Shown: in pieces, positions 33,581 to 41,799 of the stretch
Layout of the letters: every line of letters begins with the position of its first letter
Numbering within the stretch: position 1 is the stretch's first letter
Translations under genes and position numbers: made by a program
Assembly: GCA_016700075.1 (NCBI GenBank)
Contig: CP065000.1
Location: 1,364,001 to 1,428,000, forward strand
Source of the DNA: Acidobacteriota bacterium
Lineage (GTDB): Bacteria > Acidobacteriota > Blastocatellia > Pyrinomonadales > Pyrinomonadaceae
Reading direction: 5' to 3'
Length of the DNA: 64,000 nt
Notes under the pieces: model-generated
Seen by the model: the letters and a program-made list of their open reading frames with translations, nothing else
The model's database searches: none
What the model was told of the DNA's origin: nothing

Positions 33581-35338
33581 CTAGGGATATGTATACGGAG
33601 CCTGCAGGCCAAGCGGTATTCCCAATGCCCAATACCCCAGCAGGAATAGGACCCACGTGATCATGAACGCGATCGAATACGGAAGCATCAGCGACACGAG
33701 CGTGCCGATACCGGTGCTCTTGACGTAACGTTGGGCGAAAACGACCACGAGCGGGAAATACGGCATCAGCGGTGTCAGAATATTCGTCGTCGAGTCACCG
33801 ATGCGGTATGCCGCCTGTGACAGTTCCGGCGAGAGTCCCAGCTGCATCAGCATAGGCACAAAGATCGGTGCGAGCAGAGCCCATTTTGCAGATGCCGAGC
33901 CGATCAACAAATTGACCAAGGCCGTGAGCAAGATAATGCCGATGATCGTGACCTGGGCGGGCAATGCAAGCGATTGCAGCACGCCCGCACCTTTCAGTGC
34001 GATCAGGGCACCGATATTTGACTGTCCGAAAGCGGCGATAAAAAGGGCGGCAAAGAATGCCAACACGATGTAATAACCCATCGTACTCATCGACTTGCTC
34101 ATGCCGGTAATGATGTCGCGGTGGCTTTCTACGGTCTTTGCAACATAGCCGTAAACGATGCCCGGCAATATGAACAAAAGAAAGATCAGCGGGACTATCG
34201 ACTGCATCAGAGGCGCCGCTGACGCGGTCAATTGCGGTGTCACCGGCTCTGCATTTTTCATCAGCGATTCGCCGTATTTCTTGAGATTCTCTTCGCCGAT
34301 CTTAGGCTTCAATGAGTTGTCGAATGCCGTCTTGCCAAATAGCTCCTGTCCCAGCACGGGTGTTATCTTGGCGGCCACATCTTCAGGCATTCCTTCGGCC
34401 TTGACCTTTTCAACGGCGGCCGGTGTCAGCCGATAGCCGGCCGGTGAACGCATCGGCGACGTTTCGGGGAGTGAGACCGCGGCTAGTATGCCTATGCCGA
34501 TGATCAATGTTGCCATGCCGGCGATAAGGCCTTTCTTCTCTTTCGGGCCGAGTGTCTCCATCTTCGGCATATCTTCGGGATCGCCGTCCACCTCCGTTCC
34601 CTTCAGCCGCGGCTCAATGACCTTGTCCGTCAGGAACCAGCCGACAGCCACGATCACAAGACAGGAGGCCGCAGTGAAGTACCAATTGGAAAGGGGATTG
34701 ACGAGACGCGTAGCATCCAGGATCTGTGCACCGGACTGCGTCAGTCCCGAAAGCAATGGGTCGAGGCTGGACGGTATGAAATTAGCACTGAACCCGCCCG
34801 AAACGCCCGCGAAGGCAGCCGCAATACCCGCTAGCGGATGCCGGCCGGCGGTATAGAAAATGACGCCGCCCAAAGGAATAACGAGAACATACCCCGCATC
34901 GGCCGCCGTATGGCTGATTATCGCTACAAAGATCAGCATCGGCGTCAACAGCTTAGGTGACGTGACATTGAGCAATGCTTTGAGGGCTGCATTGATAAAA
35001 CCCGTGTGTTCGGCCACGCCAACACCCAATAAAGCGACCAGCACCACGCCCAATGGATGAAACCCCGTAAACGTCGTGACCATGTTGGACAAGAACGTTG
35101 CGATCGCTGCGCCTGTCATTTGGTTGTTGATCACCAATGCCTTGCCCGTCCGCGGATCGATCTCAGTAAAGGTCATCGTCGAAAGGATCGCCGACAGGAC
35201 CCAAACCGTGAAAAGCAATATGAGGAATAACGCCGCCGGGTCGGGCAGTTTATTGCCGACGCGTTCGATCAGGTTCAACGCTCTGTCAACAAAACCGAGA
35301 TTCGAAGGTTCCGTTGCGGGTTTATTCTCATTTGCCAT
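33581..35338 (-). CDS. AbgT-family transporter
   Basis: 585 residues with about 12 membrane segments. N-terminal RALNLIERVGNKLPDPAALF is typical of AbgT/MtrF, then GVGVAEHTGFINAALKALL, SHTAADAGYVLVIPLG, GGFSANFIPSSLDPLLSG and near the end LIGSASAKWALLAPIFVPML and GDSTTNILTPLMPYFPLV. Known members import p-aminobenzoyl-glutamate or export sulfonamides. A long soluble insert lies around residues 275-345. It sits between preT and preA, so its substrate may be a pyrimidine breakdown product; that is inference. Confidence 0.9.
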   Translation of the reverse strand: MANENKPATEPSNLGFVDRALNLIERVGNKLPDPAALFLILLFTVWVLSAILSTMTFTEIDPRTGKALVINNQMTGAAIATFLSNMVTTFTGFHPLGVVLVALLGVGVAEHTGFINAALKALLNVTSPKLLTPMLIFVAIISHTAADAGYVLVIPLGGVIFYTAGRHPLAGIAAAFAGVSGGFSANFIPSSLDPLLSGLTQSGAQILDATRLVNPLSNWYFTAASCLVIVAVGWFLTDKVIEPRLKGTEVDGDPEDMPKMETLGPKEKKGLIAGMATLIIGIGILAAVSLPETSPMRSPAGYRLTPAAVEKVKAEGMPEDVAAKITPVLGQELFGKTAFDNSLKPKIGEENLKKYGESLMKNAEPVTPQLTASAAPLMQSIVPLIFLLFILPGIVYGYVAKTVESHRDIITGMSKSMSTMGYYIVLAFFAALFIAAFGQSNIGALIALKGAGVLQSLALPAQVTIIGIILLTALVNLLIGSASAKWALLAPIFVPMLMQLGLSPELSQAAYRIGDSTTNILTPLMPYFPLVVVFAQRYVKSTGIGTLVSLMLPYSIAFMITWVLFLLGYWALGIPLGLQAPYTYP

Positions 35339-35436
35339 AAAAATGGTTCTCTCCTAACTGAAAATGATTTATTGCGGATGCCCGAACATTCTAAGCGAAA
35401 TCGGGCGTGAAACGAAAAGCAGCGATAAGCGATTTT

Positions 35437-36756
35437 CTAGCTGCCGGCAAAACGAACTTCCTCGCCTGAAAGCGACCGATGAATTCCCTTCGCAGCGGTC
35501 TTGCCCATCTGAGCGGCATCGACGGCCTCGGCACCGCCATTTACACAGTCGCCGCCCGCAAAAACGCCGTCAACGGAAGTTTGCATTGAATCATTGACGA
35601 CGACACGGCCAACATCATCGACCTCGATGCCGAAGGTCTCAGTAAAGAACGGCGTCATCTTTGTCTGGCCGATGGCTTTGATCACCTGATCGCACTCTAT
35701 CAGCACCTCGTTGCCATCACGGCGGCGGCAACGCAGACCTGCAGCCTTATCGTCTCCAACTACTTCGATAGGCATCGTCTCCCAATGGAACTCGATGCCG
35801 TCCTTTCTCGCGAGTTCCAGTTCGTATTTGTACGCCGGAGCGTCCTTTTCCGTTCGGCGATAGATCAGCATGACACGTTCGGCTCCCAGTCGTTTTGCCT
35901 GTGTCGCTGCATCGACGGCAGTATTGCCGGCTCCGATCACCGCAACGGTGTTACCTAGAGGAACAGAGCTCCAATCACGTGTCTTGACCATTCTAATGAA
36001 CGCAAGTGCATCGATAACGCCATCGAGCTCTTCGCCTGGAACGCCTAACATTCTCGTAGAGCCAAGACCGACCCCAATGAAAACCGCGTCGTGATCGTCG
36101 CGAAGTTTTTGAAAGGGCAAGGCTTCCGACCCGACCTCTGCGTTTGTCACGAAACGCACACCTAGCCGCTCGACCAGCCCAACCTCGGCAATTGAAGCGG
36201 CTTGCGTCATCTTGTATTCCGCCATGCCGTATGTGTCTAGCCCGCCGGGCTTTTCGCTTTTTTCGTAAACCGTCACTTCATAACCGAGCCGAGAAAGATA
36301 GGTCGCACACGACAAGCCGGCCGGGCCTGAGCCGACGATACCGACCGACTTGCCGGTTGGCTCGGCCTTTTCAAAGAGCTGATTACCGTTTTCAATAACG
36401 TGCTGCGTCGCATACCGCTGCAAACGGCCGATCTCGATCGGTTTATTTACGAGAGTTTTCTCGACGCACGCACCTTCGCACAGAACATCGACCGGGCAAA
36501 CTCGTGCACACGTCGCCCCGATAGGATTTGCGTCGAAAATCACACGTGCCGATCCCGTGACATTGCCGCTCGCGATCTTTTTGATGAACGACGGCACGTC
36601 GATATGCGTCGGACACGCCTGCGTGCAAGGTGCGTCGTAGCAATACAGACACCGATTCGCCTCGGCGAGAGCCTCAGCCTGCGTCATCAAAGGAGCGATC
36701 TCGGCAAAGTTCTGCTCGATCTGCGTGATATCTGGCGGTGTGCAGGAATCTGTCAT
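35437..36756 (-). CDS. preT: NAD(P)-dependent dihydropyrimidine dehydrogenase subunit PreT
   Basis: 439 residues from ATG 36756; the longer frame to 36840 runs into an intergenic repeat. GltD-like flavoprotein with an N-terminal Fe-S motif (CLYCYDAPCTQACPTHIDV and CARVCPVDVLCEGACV), FAD motif VGIVGSGPAGLSCATYL and NAD motif VAVIGAGNTAVDAATQAKR. It passes electrons from NADH to PreA. The last residues GEEVRFAGS are typical of PreT. Confidence 0.93.
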   Translation of the reverse strand: MTDSCTPPDITQIEQNFAEIAPLMTQAEALAEANRCLYCYDAPCTQACPTHIDVPSFIKKIASGNVTGSARVIFDANPIGATCARVCPVDVLCEGACVEKTLVNKPIEIGRLQRYATQHVIENGNQLFEKAEPTGKSVGIVGSGPAGLSCATYLSRLGYEVTVYEKSEKPGGLDTYGMAEYKMTQAASIAEVGLVERLGVRFVTNAEVGSEALPFQKLRDDHDAVFIGVGLGSTRMLGVPGEELDGVIDALAFIRMVKTRDWSSVPLGNTVAVIGAGNTAVDAATQAKRLGAERVMLIYRRTEKDAPAYKYELELARKDGIEFHWETMPIEVVGDDKAAGLRCRRRDGNEVLIECDQVIKAIGQTKMTPFFTETFGIEVDDVGRVVVNDSMQTSVDGVFAGGDCVNGGAEAVDAAQMGKTAAKGIHRSLSGEEVRFAGS

Positions 36757-36840
36757 AAACTGGCCACTGAGATCACCGAGTTCACAGAGATCAAAACAAC
36801 GATGCCTCAGAGTTCTCTGTGTTCTCTGTGGTGAGATCAC
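36757..36840. repeat. Intergenic repeat of the ctctgtgttctctgtgg type
   Basis: Contains cactgagatcaccgagttc, agagttctctgtgttctctg and related ctctg words. When translated it produces the spurious N-terminus seen in many genomes (ISPQRTQRTLRHR). It fills most of the gap between the amidohydrolase gene and preT. Confidence 0.7.
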
Positions 36841-37710
36841 TTAATCCGCAACGATCGCACCGTATGCATCCGGCCTGCGGTCGCGGAAAAACTGCCAAGT
36901 GTTTCGAACCTCGCGGATCTTGTCCATGTCGAGATCGGCGACGATAAGTTCGTCTTTGTCTCGACTGCCTTCGGCAATGATCTGACCGCGAGGGTCGCAG
37001 AAATACGATTGCCCGTAAAACTCGCCGATGTTCCACGGAGCCTCTGTGCCGACGCGATTTATCGCACCGACAAAGTAGCCGTTGGCGACGGCATGTGCGG
37101 GCTGTTCAAGCTTCCACAAATACTCCGAAAGCCCGGCGACCGTTGCCGATGGATTAAAGATGACCTCGGCCCCATTGAGGCCCAAACATCGGGCACCTTC
37201 CGGGAAATGGCGGTCGTAGCAGATATAAACTCCGATCTTGCCGACCGCCGTTTCGAAAACCGGATAACCTAGATTGCCCGGGCGAAAATAGAATTTCTCC
37301 CAAAAGCCGGGAGCGACGTGCGGGATGTGCGTCTTGCGGTATTTGCCGAGATACTTGCCGTCGGCGTCGATGACGGCTGCGGTGTTGTAATAGATCCCGG
37401 TCTGCTCTTCCTCGTAGATCGGCACGATCAGCACCATGCCGTGCTGCTTTGCCACGTCCTGCATCAGCTTGACCGTCGGCCCGTCGGGAACTCGCTCGAC
37501 CGCTTCGTACCAACGTGTCTGCTGTTCGGCACAAAAATACGGCGTCGTGAATATCTCCTGAAAGCACAGCACCTGCACGCCCTGCCGAGCAGCATCCTCA
37601 ACGAATTTCATCTGGTTGTCGATGTTCGCCTTCTTTATCTCATCGATCGGTGCATTAACATCACCGACATTGTGAGCCTGTATCAGGCCCGCTTTTACAA
37701 TTCGCGACAT
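36841..37710 (-). CDS. Beta-ureidopropionase-like nitrilase-family amidohydrolase
   Basis: 289 residues. Nitrilase fold with the catalytic triad Glu (CFQEIFTTPYFC), Lys (YRKTHIPH) and Cys (VYICYDRHFPEGAR). The sequence is close to N-carbamoyl-beta-alanine/N-carbamoylputrescine amidohydrolases (FVGAINRVGTEAPWNIGEFYG). In this cluster it would hydrolyse N-carbamoyl-beta-alanine to beta-alanine, CO2 and ammonia, the last step of reductive pyrimidine breakdown. It begins 3 bp after the NCS1 permease gene. Confidence 0.9.
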   Translation of the reverse strand: MSRIVKAGLIQAHNVGDVNAPIDEIKKANIDNQMKFVEDAARQGVQVLCFQEIFTTPYFCAEQQTRWYEAVERVPDGPTVKLMQDVAKQHGMVLIVPIYEEEQTGIYYNTAAVIDADGKYLGKYRKTHIPHVAPGFWEKFYFRPGNLGYPVFETAVGKIGVYICYDRHFPEGARCLGLNGAEVIFNPSATVAGLSEYLWKLEQPAHAVANGYFVGAINRVGTEAPWNIGEFYGQSYFCDPRGQIIAEGSRDKDELIVADLDMDKIREVRNTWQFFRDRRPDAYGAIVAD

Positions 37711-37713
37711 AAG

Positions 37714-39189
37714 TTAATTACGTTTTCTCATCAACAAATAATACAACACAAAAGCAATTCCGAAAGTAACGAACCACGCATAAGTGTAAAGCGTGTCAAA
37801 GAAATTAGGATCGGCGATCTGGCCGCCGGGCGTGGTCGCGGCTCGCAGGAAGCCGGGGACGACCGGTGCGATGGCCAGTACCAACGCCGCGATCGCCCGC
37901 CAATTGAAACCGCTCGAATAGGTGTAAATGCCGTCGGTTCTATAAAGGTCAGCGAGTTCGATACGGCGTTTTCTGATGAGCCAATAATCGCAGATCAGTA
38001 TGCCGCCTATCGCTCCCATCAGGCCGGAATAGCCGATCAGCCAAGTAAAGATATACGCTCCCATCGACGACATCAATTGCCAAGGCATCATCACGATGCC
38101 GATAACTGCGGTGATCAATCCGCCGGTCACATACGAGATGCGTTTGGGGTTAAGATTCGAGAAATCGTTCGAAGGCGATACGACATTTGCCGCCATGTTC
38201 GTTGATATTTGAGCGACAAATATCACTATCATGGCGAACAATATGACTAGCGTGTTGTCGAATCTCTTGATCAACTGAACAGGATCGGCGATCGCCTCGC
38301 CGTAGATGATCACGGTCGCGCTCGTAACCGCCACGCCGATAAAAGCGAACGCCGTCATCGTCAACGGCAATCCAAGTGCCTGACCCAGCATCTGCGAACG
38401 CTGCGATTTTGCATATCGCGTAAAATCAGGGATGTTTAGACTTAGCGTCGCCCAATAGCCGACCGACGCTGTCAAAGCCGCGGGAAAGATCGACCAGAGG
38501 TTTGCATGCTCTTTCTGTAATACTGATGTGCCCGCAAGCACATTTCCCAAGCCGCCCGCAGCCGAAGACGCCCAAACGAGCAGCACCAAACCGCCGAGCA
38601 GCAGCAGCGGTGCCGCCCAGGATTCGAGATGTCTGATTCCCTCGATGCCGCGAAGAATGATCACGACCTGAATGCCCCAGAACAAGAAGAACGACAGCCA
38701 CGTATGCAGCGGATTTCCCGCGATCATCGCGTCGATTCCTGCCCAGCCGCTCCAAACGGCCGTCAGCAATGCATCTATCGCCGTTCCGCCGATCCACGTC
38801 TGAATACCGAACCACCCGCACGCGACGATCGCCCGAAGTATCGCCGGAATATTCGCTCCCTTCGTCCCGAACGACGCACGAAGCAGCACGGGAAACGAGA
38901 TACCGTACTTCGTCCCGGCGTGCGCATTCAAAACCATCGGGATCAGCACGATGCAGTTGCCGAGCAGTATCGTCAGCATCGCCTGCCACCACGTCATCCC
39001 TTGGGCGATGAAACCGCCGCCGAGCATATACGTCGTGATCACGACGCTCATCCCGATCCATAACGCCGCGATGTTCCACGTCGTCCATGTCCGCTGCTCG
39101 ACGCCGGTCGGAGCCAGATCCTGATTCCACAATGGCGAGGCGGAAACGTCTTCGGTCAGTTCGACAAATTCTCTATTTTCATCGTTCAT
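37714..39189 (-). CDS. NCS1-family nucleobase:cation symporter
   Basis: 491 residues, about 12 membrane segments. Typical N-terminus DLAPTGVEQRTWTTWNIAALW, then ARASFGTKGANIPAILRAIVACGWFGIQTWIGG (in pieces), ANVVSPSNDFSNLNPKRISY and CDYWLIRKRRIELADLY. This is the Mhp1/allantoin/uracil type. First gene of the pyrimidine cluster, so uracil, thymine or hydantoin uptake is the likely role. Confidence 0.93.
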   Translation of the reverse strand: MNDENREFVELTEDVSASPLWNQDLAPTGVEQRTWTTWNIAALWIGMSVVITTYMLGGGFIAQGMTWWQAMLTILLGNCIVLIPMVLNAHAGTKYGISFPVLLRASFGTKGANIPAILRAIVACGWFGIQTWIGGTAIDALLTAVWSGWAGIDAMIAGNPLHTWLSFFLFWGIQVVIILRGIEGIRHLESWAAPLLLLGGLVLLVWASSAAGGLGNVLAGTSVLQKEHANLWSIFPAALTASVGYWATLSLNIPDFTRYAKSQRSQMLGQALGLPLTMTAFAFIGVAVTSATVIIYGEAIADPVQLIKRFDNTLVILFAMIVIFVAQISTNMAANVVSPSNDFSNLNPKRISYVTGGLITAVIGIVMMPWQLMSSMGAYIFTWLIGYSGLMGAIGGILICDYWLIRKRRIELADLYRTDGIYTYSSGFNWRAIAALVLAIAPVVPGFLRAATTPGGQIADPNFFDTLYTYAWFVTFGIAFVLYYLLMRKRN

Positions 39190-39231
39190 TCAAACTCGCC
39201 TCCATTCGCACAAAGCACTAAACTCTAAACC

Positions 39232-41055
39232 CTATTCAGGGATCCCGACTCGTTTGACCAATTCCTTAAATCGCGGGTCGTCTCGCACGAAGTCCCATCT
39301 AAAATTTACTTTGAGGCCAAGAACCGACATTGAACGCTCATCGTATGATTTGTTCAAATATTCGATCGTCTTATCTTTGTCTTTGAGAGACGCGTAAGTT
39401 TCGGCAAATCTGATCGCGGACACATATTCGTTTTTGTCTTTTGCCTGTTGGTCATTTAGAGATTTGATTGTGCCTGTTGCACGTATTTTTACGATACCGT
39501 CCCAACCGACTTTTTCGTAAAGGTCTTTCGCCTCCTGAATTTCTTCGGGTTTGGCCCCGGCTGCCTCCCCCAAAAGGATGTATTCTTCGAAAGCTTCTGC
39601 ATATTTGCCTTGAGCCACATAAATTTCACTGTTGAAAAAATGAAAAGTCGTCTCATCGGGAAATAGCTCATTGACCTTCTTATTTTGCAAAAGTGCTTCG
39701 TCAAATCGCTTGGATTCTTGCAAAACTGTTACCATTTGCCGGTTAATGATCATCGAAAACGGGTCGAGTTCAAGGGCTTTTGACATTTCTCTGATCGCTT
39801 CGTCCGGCCTGCCGCTGAGAGACAATAACTCGCCGTACCATTGACGAGCCGTGGCATATTTCGGATCAAGTTCGATCGCCCTTTTGTAGGCTTTTTCGGC
39901 ACCCGGAAAATTGTAGTCTCCGTAAAGCAGAATTTGACCAAGCGAAGCGTGGGCTTCCGCCAGATTCGGGTCAAGTTCGAGAGCCTTGAGTGCCGCTTGC
40001 TTGGCTTGCGGCATATAATCTTTTGGTCTGAAATCGCCGTATGCGGGGATCAAAGCATACGTATCGGCTAATCCGGTGTAGGCAAGAGCGTAGTTCGGGT
40101 CTTTTTCGATAGATTGCTTGAAAAACAAGATCGCCTTTTCAAATTCAGTTACGTTTCGTTTGTTCCAATGGTAACGGCCTTGCAGGTAAAGCTGATAGGC
40201 TTCGTTGTTGTCGGTGTATTTCTTCGCCAGCTTTTGCTCGCTTTCGCCCGACAGTTTTAGCTGCAGTTTGCTCACGATCTCGGTGACGATCTCGCGTTGA
40301 GTGGTCAATAATTCCGAAAGTTTCCGTTCATACTGCTCGCCCCACAGCGATTTGTTGGTGCGGGCATCCACGAGCTCGACCGTGATGTTCAAATTGTCGC
40401 CCCGCTTGGTAAGGCGTCCGGTCATGACCGCATCTGCGCCAAGTTCGGAGGCGATCTTGGCAATATCGGTCGATGCTCCTTTGTAACGCATCACCGAACT
40501 CGTCGGGCTGACCCTCAGATCGGCGATCTGCGTCAGCCGAAAGATCACCGATTCCGCCAAACCGTCCGACAAATAATCCGTGTCCGCATCCGAATTCCTA
40601 TTCTCAAACGGCATCACCGCGATGGAATTGATCTGTGTCGAACCGAACGGCCCATAATATCGATAGCCGACATAGCCGGCAACGGTTATCAAAACCGCCA
40701 GCAATGGTGCTGCGATCAACCGCTTATCAAATCCGCGAGGCTTAGAGACAATATCACCCGTCCTGCTCGGCAAGACGGCTGACTGCTCGGTAGTGTGTAT
40801 CTGCGCGCGGGTCGGAGCTTCGCCCGGTGCAGCGGTGTCGTGAAGGATCGCGGTCTGCGGCCCGTCGCCAGAAGACAAAGCCCCAGTCCCTGCCGCTCCC
40901 GGTTCTGACAAGATCGCCGTCTGCGGCTGGTCCGGCGACAAGCGGACAGGAGTGTCCGGGCTCCGCGGGCCTTCGAGCAGCGCATTTCCATCGTCGAGAC
41001 AATACAGCAGAGTGTCGTCGTAATAGTCCCGTCTGCATTCTGGGCATCGTTTCAT
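39232..41055 (-). CDS. Zinc-ribbon, CsgG-like and TPR protein (kinase-less paralogue)
   Basis: 607 residues. A Cys-rich N-terminus (MKRCPECRRDYYDDTLLYC), a Pro/Thr-rich region, one membrane helix (about 115-132), a CsgG/FlgO-like domain (INSIAVMPFENRNSDADTDY, ADAVMTGRLTKRGDNLNITV) and then about seven TPR units. From GRYHWNKR to the end it aligns closely with the C-terminal half of the 903-residue kinase at 41800-44472. It probably assembles complexes at the membrane. No named function. Confidence 0.75.
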   Translation of the reverse strand: MKRCPECRRDYYDDTLLYCLDDGNALLEGPRSPDTPVRLSPDQPQTAILSEPGAAGTGALSSGDGPQTAILHDTAAPGEAPTRAQIHTTEQSAVLPSRTGDIVSKPRGFDKRLIAAPLLAVLITVAGYVGYRYYGPFGSTQINSIAVMPFENRNSDADTDYLSDGLAESVIFRLTQIADLRVSPTSSVMRYKGASTDIAKIASELGADAVMTGRLTKRGDNLNITVELVDARTNKSLWGEQYERKLSELLTTQREIVTEIVSKLQLKLSGESEQKLAKKYTDNNEAYQLYLQGRYHWNKRNVTEFEKAILFFKQSIEKDPNYALAYTGLADTYALIPAYGDFRPKDYMPQAKQAALKALELDPNLAEAHASLGQILLYGDYNFPGAEKAYKRAIELDPKYATARQWYGELLSLSGRPDEAIREMSKALELDPFSMIINRQMVTVLQESKRFDEALLQNKKVNELFPDETTFHFFNSEIYVAQGKYAEAFEEYILLGEAAGAKPEEIQEAKDLYEKVGWDGIVKIRATGTIKSLNDQQAKDKNEYVSAIRFAETYASLKDKDKTIEYLNKSYDERSMSVLGLKVNFRWDFVRDDPRFKELVKRVGIPE

Positions 41056-41224
41056 AGGGTTGGGCCGGAACCGAAAGCTAAAGAAATTCTGCGACAGTAT
41101 AAACGATAATGCGCATTACAGCTATGATTTTTCCGCACCGCCTGCCATCCATTGATCCATCTATCTGAGCGTGTCGCTGACCGCATCCTTGCGATGCCGG
41201 AATTCTTTTGTAAACATAGACAGT

Positions 41225-41782
41225 ATGGCAGCAACGGAAACGACGCAGATACCTTTGGGATTTAGGGCGCCGGGATTTACGCTCCCCGATGCGGTTTCGG
41301 GTCGCGAGATGTCTTTGAACGAGTTAAAAGGCGAGCACGCGACCGTCGTAATGTTCATCTGCAACCATTGTCCGTTCGTGAAACACATCAACGCCGAGCT
41401 TGTGCGGCTGGCGAATGACTACATGCCGAAGGGCGTGTCTTTTATCGCGATCAACTCTAACGACGTAGAGAATTATCCAGAAGATTCGCCTGAGAATATG
41501 AAAATGTGGGCGGAAAGGCTGGGCTACCCGTTCCCTTATCTATTTGATGAGACGCAGGACGTTGCCCGAGCCTATCACGCGGCCTGCACACCGGATCTCA
41601 GCATTTTTGATAAAGATCTGCTGTGCGTTTACCGCGGCCAACTGGACGGATCGCGGCCCGGCAACAGCGTCCCCAACGACGGTCGCGACATCCGCGCCGC
41701 CCTCGACAACATACTCGCGGGTGAACCCGTCAGCGACGCCCAAACACCGAGTATCGGCTGCAACATCAAGTGGAAACCGTAA
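41225..41782 (+). CDS. Thioredoxin-fold redoxin (AhpC/TSA-like)
   Basis: 185 residues from ATG 41225. Peroxiredoxin-like start (LGFRAPGFTLPDAVSGREMS) with VMFICNHCPFVKHINAELV, a CxxC active site followed by cis-Pro-like SIFDKDLLCVYRG. Ends SIGCNIKWKP, a motif seen in a widespread redoxin subfamily. No signal peptide, so it acts in the cytoplasm. It diverges from the TPR gene across a 169-bp region. Confidence 0.88.
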   Translation: MAATETTQIPLGFRAPGFTLPDAVSGREMSLNELKGEHATVVMFICNHCPFVKHINAELVRLANDYMPKGVSFIAINSNDVENYPEDSPENMKMWAERLGYPFPYLFDETQDVARAYHAACTPDLSIFDKDLLCVYRGQLDGSRPGNSVPNDGRDIRAALDNILAGEPVSDAQTPSIGCNIKWKP

Positions 41783-41799
41783 GAACACCGTATCGGACA

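Noticed and set aside
36757..36840. N-terminal extension of PreT
   Set aside because: The extension is the translation of an intergenic repeat; the family starts near ATG 36756.
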